Source: Flavobacteriaceae bacterium
GTDB taxonomy: Bacteria; Bacteroidota; Bacteroidia; Flavobacteriales; Flavobacteriaceae
DNA length: 64,000 bases
Reading direction: 5' to 3'
Assembly (NCBI GenBank): GCA_021739635.1
Contig: JAIPBH010000002.1
Coordinates: 124,001 to 188,000, forward strand
In this document: piece after piece, positions 26,092 through 34,440 of the stretch
Layout: each line of letters opens with the position of its first letter
Numbering within the stretch: the first letter of the stretch is position 1
The notes under the pieces: generated by a model
What the model was told of the DNA's origin: nothing
What the model saw: only the letters and a program-made list of their open reading frames with translations
Databases searched by the model: none
Program-made: the position numbers and the translations under genes

Positions 26092-26469
26092 TTAATTAAT
26101 GATATTACACTGGTCTAATTTGATTTCTTCTAATAAATCATCATAGCCTATAAAACGTCCTTTTATTTTGATTTGGGAATTATCTTTTAATTGAATATTG
26201 ATGTTTGTCGTAAACTGACAGAAAACAACATGATCTAAAGTCATTGTGTTTTTAGTTTGATTTGTTATTGTACCAATAACCTCAATGGTTTTGTTAAGAT
26301 ATTTTTTTTCAGAATTAACCGGATCTATTGAAAATTTATTTAAAATATCAACAGAGTTAAGGTTGTATTCAGCATTTTCATTATTTATATTTCTATGATT
26401 TTGATATATATAGTTGTAAATAAATATAGAAATGACAGCTAATACCGCTAATAATATCCATTTTTTCAT
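26092..26469 (-). CDS. Small membrane-anchored OB-fold protein (tRNA_anti-like)
   Basis: 125 residues. One N-terminal membrane segment (about 3-20) and a compact beta-barrel domain with YLNKTIEVIGTIT, FCQF, and QIKIKGRFIGYDDLLEEIKLDQC, the pattern of the tRNA_anti-like OB-fold family of Bacteroidota. Despite the family name, an exported location makes nucleic-acid binding unlikely. It is the first gene of the cupredoxin/cytochrome run, 21 bases before the cupredoxin gene, and separated from the lipocalin-like gene upstream by a hairpin. Confidence 0.75.
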   Translation of the reverse strand: MKKWILLAVLAVISIFIYNYIYQNHRNINNENAEYNLNSVDILNKFSIDPVNSEKKYLNKTIEVIGTITNQTKNTMTLDHVVFCQFTTNINIQLKDNSQIKIKGRFIGYDDLLEEIKLDQCNIIN

Positions 26470-26490
26470 ATTGGTTGGTTGGTTTAAAAT

Positions 26491-26518
26491 GCTGCTTCAG
26501 GTTTTACGCTGAAGCAGC
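26491..26518 (-). terminator. Hairpin between the lipoprotein pair and the redox operon
   Basis: GCTGCTTCAG (26491-26500) and CTGAAGCAGC (26509-26518) form a perfect 10-bp stem with an 8-base loop. On the minus strand it is followed by ATTTT, a short U-tract, so it could be a weak intrinsic terminator for the two lipoprotein genes or an attenuator/processing site before the OB-fold gene. Confidence 0.6.
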
Positions 26519-26565
26519 GTTGTGCTAGAATTAAATTTTCTTTTTCATAAAGTATTACTACTAGC

Positions 26566-27042
26566 CTATATTTTTTCAAAAGTTAAATTATCAGTGCCTC
26601 CATTGCCACCACTTATATGAATTAATTCAATTTTTGTAGTTGTTTTCATTACAATTTCCCAATCTTCAGATAGCTCACTAAAATTTGAAGGAGAAAGGAA
26701 GAAAATGTTAAAGTCAATATCATCTGAGCTATAGCTATCATCATTACTATTACTACTATCTGTAATAGACCATGTGCCTGTAATTGTGGTTGAATTATTC
26801 GTTGCTGTTAATGTATTATCTGCTCCAAATGAGAAGCTATAGCCACTAAAAGTGTTAGTTTCATCTTGGCCAGAATCAACATAATTTGTAATAATCCATG
26901 TGTCTGATTGTACCAATGTTTCTATTTGTTGAATGATTTCAGCATTATTGTTAGAGTTCATATCATCATCAGAAGAACAAGTTGAAGACATTAAAGAAAA
27001 ACATAGCATTAAAAGTAGTCCGTAAATAAATTTAGTTTTCAT
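26566..27042 (-). CDS. Lipocalin-like lipoprotein
   Basis: 158 residues. Lipoprotein signal with the Cys in SSTCSSDDD (about residue 22); the +2/+3 Ser-Ser-Asp-Asp context is often seen on surface-exposed Bacteroidota lipoproteins. The mature part is a small beta-barrel of lipocalin type: TWIITNYVDSG, FSFGADNTLTATNN, TGTWSITDSS, DWEIVMKTTTKIELIH. The same barrel appears at the C-terminus of the next gene upstream, 37 bases away, so these are related neighbours. Function unknown. Confidence 0.75.
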   Translation of the reverse strand: MKTKFIYGLLLMLCFSLMSSTCSSDDDMNSNNNAEIIQQIETLVQSDTWIITNYVDSGQDETNTFSGYSFSFGADNTLTATNNSTTITGTWSITDSSNSNDDSYSSDDIDFNIFFLSPSNFSELSEDWEIVMKTTTKIELIHISGGNGGTDNLTFEKI

Positions 27043-27079
27043 ATTGTGTTATTATTTTAAGGGGTTATTAATTAAATAT

Positions 27080-28156
27080 TTAGTTGCAATTATTTTTGTA
27101 TCTCATTCTGTCATTACTACCAACTCTTAGGTCTATTTTAGTTTCAGAATAGTTTGATATTTCATGTAAAATCCAATTGTTATTGCAATAAGGTAAGTCT
27201 GGTACATTAATGATGACTTCTAAATTCATTGCAGTACCATTAGTAGCCCAAGTTCCTAAAGCAGTCATGCCATCCCAATAAACAGATAGTGTTCCGTCTG
27301 CTAAAAAGTTAAAAGTATAATCATCATAATAATTATCATAATCATAACCATAGCGTTCTAATTTATCAATACTCCAACCCGAACAGTCCGTTAAAATATT
27401 AAGCAACTCTTCTTGGTTACAGTTATTACAATCATCATCATTAAAATCATAATCATCGTCTTCGTCACAATCATCTGCATATGTTTCTATAATACTCTTT
27501 AATTCAGTTAAATCATTAATTATCAGTAATGTTTTATCATATAATATAACTGTTATAGGAAAGTTTATAGTTACAAAATCGGATGTGTTTAAATTTTTGA
27601 TAAAAAGATAAAATTCTTGATCAGAGACTATATTAATAATTTTAATAATCTCATTATTTTTATTGTATAATGAAGCGGTAATAGGAAATTGAAAATCCAA
27701 ACATTCAATATCATTATCATATTCATTTTCTCCATTACATTTATTTGAATAATTATTAAGTTCAGAAATATTATTAATAATAACTTGTGTAAAATCTTCC
27801 AAAGTAATAGTTATAGGAAAAGTGATGAGTATTGAATCAGTATCATCATCATCATCATCAAATAGGTATTCAATAATGTTATAATCTTCTTCAGAATTAA
27901 TAACTATAGTGCTTCCATTTACTGTAACTGTTATGGGTAACTCTATATTAAAGCAATTAGATTTATCTATGATGTTATCTTTAGAACCATCATTACTAGA
28001 TGTTTTTAACATTAAACTTGCAATAGTTGAGTTCGCAACTAAAACTTCCTCTTCTGGTGCTTGAATTGATTCAGTTTCCTCAGTTCTACATGAAGTATTA
28101 AATAATAATAACATTATAAAGAAGTATGTGATAGTTTTTTGTAATATAGTTTTCAT
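27080..28156 (-). CDS. Acidic lipoprotein with four internal repeats and a lipocalin-like C-terminus
   Basis: 358 residues. Lipoprotein signal with Cys in NTSCRTEE (about residue 23). Residues 65-230 hold four tandem units, each about 40 residues, beginning with (F/L)PIT(V/I/A) and containing a hydrophobic-strand, Val/Ile-Asn/Ile, then an E/DL helix (starting near residues 70, 110, 155 and 198). Units are separated by Asp runs, one encoded by a GAT repeat (27841-27860 region), and an acidic Cys-containing linker (about 225-248) follows. Residues 255-358 form a lipocalin-like barrel similar to the downstream gene. Divergent from the ECF/FecR/TonB operon. No known function. Confidence 0.7.
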   Translation of the reverse strand: MKTILQKTITYFFIMLLLFNTSCRTEETESIQAPEEEVLVANSTIASLMLKTSSNDGSKDNIIDKSNCFNIELPITVTVNGSTIVINSEEDYNIIEYLFDDDDDDTDSILITFPITITLEDFTQVIINNISELNNYSNKCNGENEYDNDIECLDFQFPITASLYNKNNEIIKIINIVSDQEFYLFIKNLNTSDFVTINFPITVILYDKTLLIINDLTELKSIIETYADDCDEDDDYDFNDDDCNNCNQEELLNILTDCSGWSIDKLERYGYDYDNYYDDYTFNFLADGTLSVYWDGMTALGTWATNGTAMNLEVIINVPDLPYCNNNWILHEISNYSETKIDLRVGSNDRMRYKNNCN

Positions 28157-28265
28157 ATTTTGCTTGTATTAACAGGGGCGTTTATTAATGAAACAACTAA
28201 CAATAAAAAACTCCTGAAACTTTTTTAATATTTTTATATAAATTTAAAGGACTAAATTAAATACT

Positions 28266-28790
28266 TTGTCAAAAGACCTTAACGACAATATTTGCGAAGA
28301 CAAAATTTTTGAGCATATTTATAATAAGTATGCGCAAGACTTATATAGTTTTTTGCATTATAAATACGGTGAACAACATAACCCCAAAGATAAAGCGCAA
28401 GACGCATTCATGAAACTATGGGACAATTGTAAAAACGTAACTTTAAGTAAAGCCAAATCGTTTTTATTTACGGTTGCTAGTAATATGATGTTAAACGAAA
28501 TTAAGCATCAAAAAGTGATTTTAAAATATCATCAAGAGAAACCACAAGATTATACTAATGAATCACCTGAGTTTATTTTAGAAAAGGAGCAATTTTTACA
28601 ACGATATCAGAAAGTGTTGGAAAGCTTAAGTGAAGAACAACGTGTTGCTTTTTTATTAAATAAAGTAGAAGGAAAAAAACATAGCGAAATTGCCGAACTT
28701 TTAGGAGTTACTCAAAAGGTTGTTGAATATAGAATTTATAGTGCTTTCAATACTTTAAAGAAAGAGTTAGAAGGATTTAAAATAAAATAG
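28266..28790 (+). CDS. ECF-type RNA polymerase sigma factor
   Basis: 174 residues, starting at a TTG (28266). No ATG is available before the conserved start of region 2, and the first in-frame Met is inside it, so the TTG start is forced. Region 2 is residues 14-80 (YNKYAQDLYSFL, DKAQDAFMKLWDN, KSFLFTVASNMMLNE), and region 4 about 115-170 with HTH KHSEIAELLGVTQKVVEYR. It belongs to the FecI-like group of ECF factors in Bacteroidota, which work with FecR anti-sigma factors, and a FecR gene follows 49 bases downstream. Confidence 0.9.
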   Translation: MSKDLNDNICEDKIFEHIYNKYAQDLYSFLHYKYGEQHNPKDKAQDAFMKLWDNCKNVTLSKAKSFLFTVASNMMLNEIKHQKVILKYHQEKPQDYTNESPEFILEKEQFLQRYQKVLESLSEEQRVAFLLNKVEGKKHSEIAELLGVTQKVVEYRIYSAFNTLKKELEGFKIK

Positions 28791-28839
28791 TCAGGAGTTT
28801 TCAGTTTGAAGTTGTTATATATAAAAAAGTTAAGGATAG

Positions 28840-29751
28840 ATGGATAAAGATTGCTTAATAGAAAAATGGTTAAAAGATGAACTTACGGACTCTGAGAAAG
28901 AGCTTTTTAATAAGTTGGAGGATGCGAAGATAAACGAATATATAATTGAAAATGCACATCATTTTAAAGCTTCTCATTTTTCAAAATTAGACGATTTTAA
29001 TTCGTTTAAAACCCATTATAAATCAACAAAAGCCCCAGTTAAAAAATTAAATTGGTTTAGTCCGTTTTTAAAAATAGCAAGTATTATTGTTATTGGTTTA
29101 GGTGTGTATTTTTCATTTTTCACAAATACAATTACTCACATAGAAACTTTAGCGAGTAATAAAACTGTTATTGAGCTTCCAGATCATTCAAAAGTGGAAT
29201 TAAATGCTCTATCTTCAATTGAATTTAATACTAAAGACTGGGAAGACAATAGAGCTTTAAAACTCAATGGGGAAGCCTATTTTATTGTTGCTAAAGGGAA
29301 AATATTTGATGTTAAAACCAATAGCGGAATTGTAACTGTAGTTGGCACACAATTCAATGTAAAACAACGCAATAATTATTTTGAAGTGACATGCTTTGAA
29401 GGCGTTGTTAAAGTGACCTCTGACACGATAACTAGAAAGTTATTGGCTGGAGATACGTATCGAATTTTAAATGGCAAATTCACTGAAGGAAAGACTCTGG
29501 CATCTGAGCCAAGATGGAGAGAAAATATGAGTGATTTTGAAGCTATTCCATTTAAAGAAGTGCTTTTGGAACTGGAAAGACAGTATAATATTCAAGTATC
29601 TTTTAAAAATATAGATAGTAGCAGATTGTTCACTGGGACTTTTTCTCATAATAATCTTGAAAATGCCCTAATTGCCATTACTCAACCAATGAATATGACC
29701 TATGAATTGAGTTCTCCAAACCTGGTAATAATTCATGGAAAGAAGAAATAA
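28840..29751 (+). CDS. FecR-family anti-sigma factor
   Basis: 303 residues. A cytosolic N-terminal part (about 1-75) to bind the sigma factor, one membrane segment (about 82-99), a periplasmic FecR domain (about 115-210; KTVIELPDHSKVELNALSSIEF, VTVVGTQFNVKQR, FEGVVKVTS) and a C-terminal DUF4974-type domain (about 235-300; FKEVLLELERQYNIQVSF, FTGTFSHNNLENAL) expected to contact the receptor's signalling domain. It overlaps the TonB-dependent receptor gene by 17 bases. Confidence 0.93.
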   Translation: MDKDCLIEKWLKDELTDSEKELFNKLEDAKINEYIIENAHHFKASHFSKLDDFNSFKTHYKSTKAPVKKLNWFSPFLKIASIIVIGLGVYFSFFTNTITHIETLASNKTVIELPDHSKVELNALSSIEFNTKDWEDNRALKLNGEAYFIVAKGKIFDVKTNSGIVTVVGTQFNVKQRNNYFEVTCFEGVVKVTSDTITRKLLAGDTYRILNGKFTEGKTLASEPRWRENMSDFEAIPFKEVLLELERQYNIQVSFKNIDSSRLFTGTFSHNNLENALIAITQPMNMTYELSSPNLVIIHGKKK

Positions 29752-32248
29752 AAAAACTTCCATTTTTTTTATTTTTATGCTTCTTGTTTTTTGTAGTTCT
29801 TATGCTCAAAATACCAATAAGCAGGAAGCATTAGCTCATGTAATAAATATTCTTGAAGAGCAGTATCATGTTCAATTTAATTATGCCGAAGATACTATTG
29901 ATGGTGTTTTTCTGCAAATGCCCAATAAAAACTTATTGTTTGCAGAAGTCTTAACCTTTCTAGAAAGCAATACAAATCTATTATTTTCAAAGCTAAGCGA
30001 TGGTCTTATTTTGGTAAAACCTAAAGATGATATTATGCTTTGTGGGTATGTAAAAGATAAAGACAACTTTCAACCCTTAGTATCAGCAACTATTCAAACT
30101 TTAAAAAGCTCAACAACAACAGATGAAAATGGGTTTTTTCAAATTAAAATTGAAGATTTTGCTCAACCCATTACCATCCGCTTTTTAGGTTATAAAACCG
30201 TTAGCAAGCCATACAGTGAATTTTTAAAATCAAATTGTGATGATGTGTTTCTTGTTCCAAATGTTCAATCCTTGTCAGAAATTGTTATTTCAAATTATAT
30301 TACAAGTGGTATTAATAAAATAAATAATGGTTCTTATGAAATAAATTTTTCTGATTTTGACATTTTGCCAGGATTAATTGATAACGATGTTTTACAATCT
30401 GTTCAAGCATTTCCGGGTATTATGAGTCTTAATGAAACAGTTTCAGATATTAATATTAGAGGAGGAACACACGATCAAAATTTAATTTTATGGGATGGTA
30501 TTAAAATGTATCAATCTGGTCATTTTTTTGGATTAATATCCATGTATAATCCACAAATAACCCATAAGGTATCCATACTTAAAAATGGAAGTGATGTTAT
30601 ATATACTGATGGTGTTTCTGGAACCATTAATATGCAAACAGAAAGAAATATTAACACAGAATTTAAAGGTAATATAGGTATTAATTTAACAGATTTTAAT
30701 GGATTTGTTGACATTCCAGTTGGAAAAAAATCATCAGTTCAAATTGCAGCAAGAAAATCAATTAGCGATTTTTTTAAAACACCAACATATAATGAGTTTT
30801 TTGATAGAATATCTCAAAACACAGAATTAGAAAACACCACCACCATTACTAATACAGATAAATCCTTCGACTTTTATGATACATCATTACGATGGTTATA
30901 TAAAATTAGTGAGAAAGATGAATTACGACTCAATTTTATTAAAGTATCTAATGAACTTATATTTAATGAAAAAGCTATTATTGATGCCGTTGAAAAATCT
31001 CGAGATAGCCGTTTAACTCAAAATAGTATAGCTGGAGCGTTGTATTATAATCGTATTTGGAACAATAAGCTTAAAACCACTTTTGAAGCCTATGAAACTG
31101 ACTATAAGTTAAGAGCAGTAAATGCTAATATAATTGATTCTCAACGATTTTTGCAGAAAAATATAGTTTCAGAATCTAGTATAAAATTAAAAGCAGATTA
31201 TAAATTAAATACAAGATTGGCTATTTTAGGTGGTTACCATTTTGTAGAAACAGAAGTTACCAATTTAGATGATGTAGATGTTCCTCTATTCAGACTTTTA
31301 GTTTCAGAGGTTGTAAGAACACATGGTGTCTTTTCACAAGTAACCTATAAATCTATAAATAATAATACCAGTATAAATTTGGGCCTTAGATACAATTTTA
31401 TTGAAAAGTTTAGCAAATCTATTTACGAACCAAGATTGAGTTTTAGTCAGAAATTTTTAGAAAATTTTACAATAGACGTTTTAGGAGAATTTAAGCATCA
31501 AAATACGTCTCAAATTATAAACTTTCAAAACGATTTTTTAGGAATTGAAAAGCGTAGGTGGCAATTGTCTAACAATAATGATATTCCTATAATAATAAGT
31601 AAACAAATTTCAGTTGGCACAAGTTTTAGTAATAATGGTTGGTTAGTGAGTATAGAAGCGTATTATAAGAATGTTGAAGGTATTACAACGCAAAGTCAAG
31701 GATTTAAAAATCAATATGAATTTGAAAAAAAATCTGGAAGTTATCAGGTAACAGGATTAGATTTGCTTTTAAGAAAAAGCATTGATAGATTTAATATGTG
31801 GTTAAGTTATTCCTTAATGAATAATGATTACATATTTAAAGATTTGGAGGTAAATTCATTTAGAAGTAACTTTCATATATCTGATGCTATAACTATTGGA
31901 ACAGCTTATACTGACAAAAATATTAAAATTGCAGCAGGACTTAATTGGCACAAAGGAAGACCTACTACTGGACCTATAAAGGGAGATGAAATTATTAATA
32001 ATGAAGTTAATTTTGATGCAACTAATAGCAAGTCTCTTGAAGATTATCTTAGAGTAGATGTATCTGTTCTTCATGATTTCAAACTAGGAAATAAAGCAAA
32101 AGCTAAATTAGGTATGTCTGTTTGGAATGTGTTTAATAAAAAAAATGAGCTTGATAATTCTTATCAAACTAATAATGAAGTTATCAACGAAACTTACCAA
32201 ACATCATTAGGAATAACTCCAAATGCTGTTTTTAGACTTACTTTTTAA
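29735..32248 (+). CDS. TonB-dependent receptor with STN signalling domain
   Basis: 837 residues. Signal peptide (about 1-25), STN/secretin-type signalling domain (about 30-105; HVINILEEQYHVQFNYAED), a carboxypeptidase-like regulatory domain (about 108-180; LCGYVKDKDNFQPLVSATI), plug (about 205-310; LQSVQAFPGIMSLNE, INIRGGTHDQNLILWDGI) and a 22-strand barrel ending in Phe (NAVFRLTF). With the sigma and FecR genes it forms a classic trans-envelope signalling cascade. No SusD-type lipoprotein gene follows, so the two divergent lipoproteins are the only local candidates for a surface partner. Substrate unknown. Confidence 0.92.
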   Translation: MERRNKKTSIFFIFMLLVFCSSYAQNTNKQEALAHVINILEEQYHVQFNYAEDTIDGVFLQMPNKNLLFAEVLTFLESNTNLLFSKLSDGLILVKPKDDIMLCGYVKDKDNFQPLVSATIQTLKSSTTTDENGFFQIKIEDFAQPITIRFLGYKTVSKPYSEFLKSNCDDVFLVPNVQSLSEIVISNYITSGINKINNGSYEINFSDFDILPGLIDNDVLQSVQAFPGIMSLNETVSDINIRGGTHDQNLILWDGIKMYQSGHFFGLISMYNPQITHKVSILKNGSDVIYTDGVSGTINMQTERNINTEFKGNIGINLTDFNGFVDIPVGKKSSVQIAARKSISDFFKTPTYNEFFDRISQNTELENTTTITNTDKSFDFYDTSLRWLYKISEKDELRLNFIKVSNELIFNEKAIIDAVEKSRDSRLTQNSIAGALYYNRIWNNKLKTTFEAYETDYKLRAVNANIIDSQRFLQKNIVSESSIKLKADYKLNTRLAILGGYHFVETEVTNLDDVDVPLFRLLVSEVVRTHGVFSQVTYKSINNNTSINLGLRYNFIEKFSKSIYEPRLSFSQKFLENFTIDVLGEFKHQNTSQIINFQNDFLGIEKRRWQLSNNNDIPIIISKQISVGTSFSNNGWLVSIEAYYKNVEGITTQSQGFKNQYEFEKKSGSYQVTGLDLLLRKSIDRFNMWLSYSLMNNDYIFKDLEVNSFRSNFHISDAITIGTAYTDKNIKIAAGLNWHKGRPTTGPIKGDEIINNEVNFDATNSKSLEDYLRVDVSVLHDFKLGNKAKAKLGMSVWNVFNKKNELDNSYQTNNEVINETYQTSLGITPNAVFRLTF

Positions 32249-32364
32249 AGTAAATTATAAAAGATTTTTCCAATAATTATTATTTATCGGTTCTTTTATG
32301 ATATATATCAGTAAAACAATCAAGTAAATATCAATAAATTTGGGGCTTAATAAAAAGAAACATC

Positions 32365-34008
32365 ATGACAAGTAAATATAATACATGGTACCATCCATAT
32401 AAACCAGCTAAAAATTTTGAAAAAAAAATAGCTTATTTCAGTATGGAATTTGGTATACATCAAGACTTAAAAATATATTCTGGCGGACTCGGGTTTTTAG
32501 CAGGTTCACATATGCGTTCTGCAAACGAACTTAAACAAAATGTTATTGGCATTGGAATGCTTTGGAAATATGGCTATTATGATCAAGCCAGAAATGACGA
32601 CCAAACACTTCGCACAGATTTTACAGAAAAAGCATATGACTTCCTAGAAGATACAGGCATAGAGGTCTCTATAAAATTACATGATAATCCAAATGTAAAA
32701 GTTAGGGCTTATGTGTTAAAACCAGAAATATTTGGCTCTGTGCCAATTTATTTGTTAAGTACAGATTTAGAGAGTAACGACTTTTTATCAAGAACCATTA
32801 CCAACCACTTATATGATGCTAATGAGGTAACAAGAGTCTCACAAAGTATTGTTCTTGGTATTGGTGGCGCCAAAGTTGTAGAAGCTTTAGGAGGCGCTGA
32901 TATTTATCATTTAAATGAAGGTCATGGCTTGCCAGCCTTTTATTATTTAAAAGATAAAGGCACTAAAAAACAGCAATTAGCTTTTACAACACATACACCA
33001 GAAAAAGCAGGAAATGAAGAACGTGATGGACGTCATTTAAACCGTTGTGGATTTTTTGGTAGAACACTTTCTGATGATGAATTAGAAAAAGAAACTGTTA
33101 ATGGTGGGATGATTAATTACACAGTTTCTGCTTTAAGAATGGCAAAAAGGGCCAATGCGGTTTCAAAATTACATGCTGTAGTATCTAATGATATGTGGAA
33201 AGATTTTGACAAGATTTGTAAAATCATTCCTATTACAAACGCTCAAAACCAAAACTTTTGGCAAGATGATGATATTAAAAAATCTTGGACTAAAAGAAAT
33301 GTTAAAGCTTACAAAAAGAGAAAATTAGAACTTAAAAAACAATTGTTTGATGAAGTTTTAAATCAAACTGATAAAATTTTTGACCCTAATGTTTTAACGT
33401 TTGTTTGGGCACGTCGTTTTGCAGGCTATAAGCGAGCAGATTTGTTGCTACATGATATAGAACGTTTTAAAAGATTAATTTATAATTCTAAATACCCAAT
33501 TCAAATTATTTGGGCAGGAAAACCATATCCAATGGATTATTATGCTATTGATATTTTTAATCATTTAGTAAACTATTCTAAAACAGCTACTAATTTGGCC
33601 GTTTTAATTGGCTATGAAATAGACTTATCTAAAAAACTAAAAGAGGGTTCTGACGTTTGGTTAAACACACCAAGAATTACACGTGAAGCATCTGGAACCA
33701 GTGGAATGACTGCTGCCATGAATGGTTCAGTTAATGTGTCAATTAACGATGGTTGGATTCCTGAGTTTGAGAAAAATGAAGAAAATTGTTTTGTTTTACC
33801 CGAACTAGATCATAATATGCCAGTATGGGAACAAGATAAATTAGATGCTAATAACTTATATGATATTCTTGAAAACAAAGTGATACCAATGTATTATGAC
33901 AACCCAGACGAATGGCAAAAGATTGTTTTTCAAGGAATAGATGATGTGATTCCAGAATTTACTAGCCATAGAATGGCAGAGCAATACTATAAAGAACTTT
34001 ATAAATAA
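32365..34008 (+). CDS. Alpha-glucan phosphorylase family protein (GT35) lacking the PLP lysine
   Basis: 547 residues. N-terminal FSMEFGI and YSGGLGFLAG are typical of the alpha-glucan phosphorylase subfamily, as are LNEGHG, TTHTPEKAGNEE, FVWARRFAGYKRADL and EASGTSGM later on. Phosphorylases release glucose 1-phosphate from glycogen or maltodextrin, and the Lys after the EASGT..M motif binds pyridoxal phosphate. Here the residue at that place is Thr449 (EASGTSGMTAAMNG). LAGSHMRS also differs from the usual LAGDHLKS. So the fold is safe, the phosphorylase activity is not. A terminator follows at 34031. Short for the family (usually 700-850). Confidence 0.85.
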   Translation: MTSKYNTWYHPYKPAKNFEKKIAYFSMEFGIHQDLKIYSGGLGFLAGSHMRSANELKQNVIGIGMLWKYGYYDQARNDDQTLRTDFTEKAYDFLEDTGIEVSIKLHDNPNVKVRAYVLKPEIFGSVPIYLLSTDLESNDFLSRTITNHLYDANEVTRVSQSIVLGIGGAKVVEALGGADIYHLNEGHGLPAFYYLKDKGTKKQQLAFTTHTPEKAGNEERDGRHLNRCGFFGRTLSDDELEKETVNGGMINYTVSALRMAKRANAVSKLHAVVSNDMWKDFDKICKIIPITNAQNQNFWQDDDIKKSWTKRNVKAYKKRKLELKKQLFDEVLNQTDKIFDPNVLTFVWARRFAGYKRADLLLHDIERFKRLIYNSKYPIQIIWAGKPYPMDYYAIDIFNHLVNYSKTATNLAVLIGYEIDLSKKLKEGSDVWLNTPRITREASGTSGMTAAMNGSVNVSINDGWIPEFEKNEENCFVLPELDHNMPVWEQDKLDANNLYDILENKVIPMYYDNPDEWQKIVFQGIDDVIPEFTSHRMAEQYYKELYK

Positions 34009-34030
34009 AGTATTATTACTATATAAAAAG

Positions 34031-34057
34031 GCAAGTTGTACAACTTGCTTTTTTTTT
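34031..34057. terminator. Intrinsic terminator after the phosphorylase gene
   Basis: GCAAGTTG (34031-34038) and CAACTTGC (34041-34048) form a perfect 8-bp stem with a 2-base loop; A-rich sequence precedes and nine T follow. It ends the phosphorylase transcript on the plus strand. Confidence 0.85.
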
Positions 34058-34187
34058 GAATTATTATTAGTAAAAACATATTTTACGCATTTTTTATATA
34101 AAGATTTTAAAAAAATTAACATTGTTTTAACATAAATTCCTTTCAGTCTAGTTCTTGTTTTATACCTTATCGGCAAACACTATTATT

Positions 34188-34379
34188 ATGAAAATTATTA
34201 AAATTAAAAGGCAAACTAAATTAGAAAAGCGATATAGTATAAAGATGGGAGAATTATTAGTGCAAGTTACTTACATCAAAAAACATCTGTTAGGATTCCC
34301 TATTAAAACACTTCACAAATACCGTGAAACTTACTACGGTACTATAAAAGATTGTAATGAATGCTCTCTTTCTAGATAG
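34188..34379 (+). CDS. Small basic protein of unknown function
   Basis: 63 residues from the ATG at 34188. The frame remains open to 34155 but the upstream residues are not conserved-looking, and the ATG directly precedes a Lys/Ile rich segment. The protein is basic (about 15 Lys/Arg), with a predicted beta-strand GELLVQVTYIKKHLLGFPIKTLHKYRETYYG and a C-terminal CNEC. No known family. It lies between the terminator of the phosphorylase and proC. Small genes like this are often missed; coding status is supported mainly by the clean frame and its position. Confidence 0.5.
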   Translation: MKIIKIKRQTKLEKRYSIKMGELLVQVTYIKKHLLGFPIKTLHKYRETYYGTIKDCNECSLSR

Positions 34380-34440
34380 CTTATTGTCTTTATTACAATT
34401 CATTTTTACACTAATTTTTATTTAAAAAATCAAATACTTT

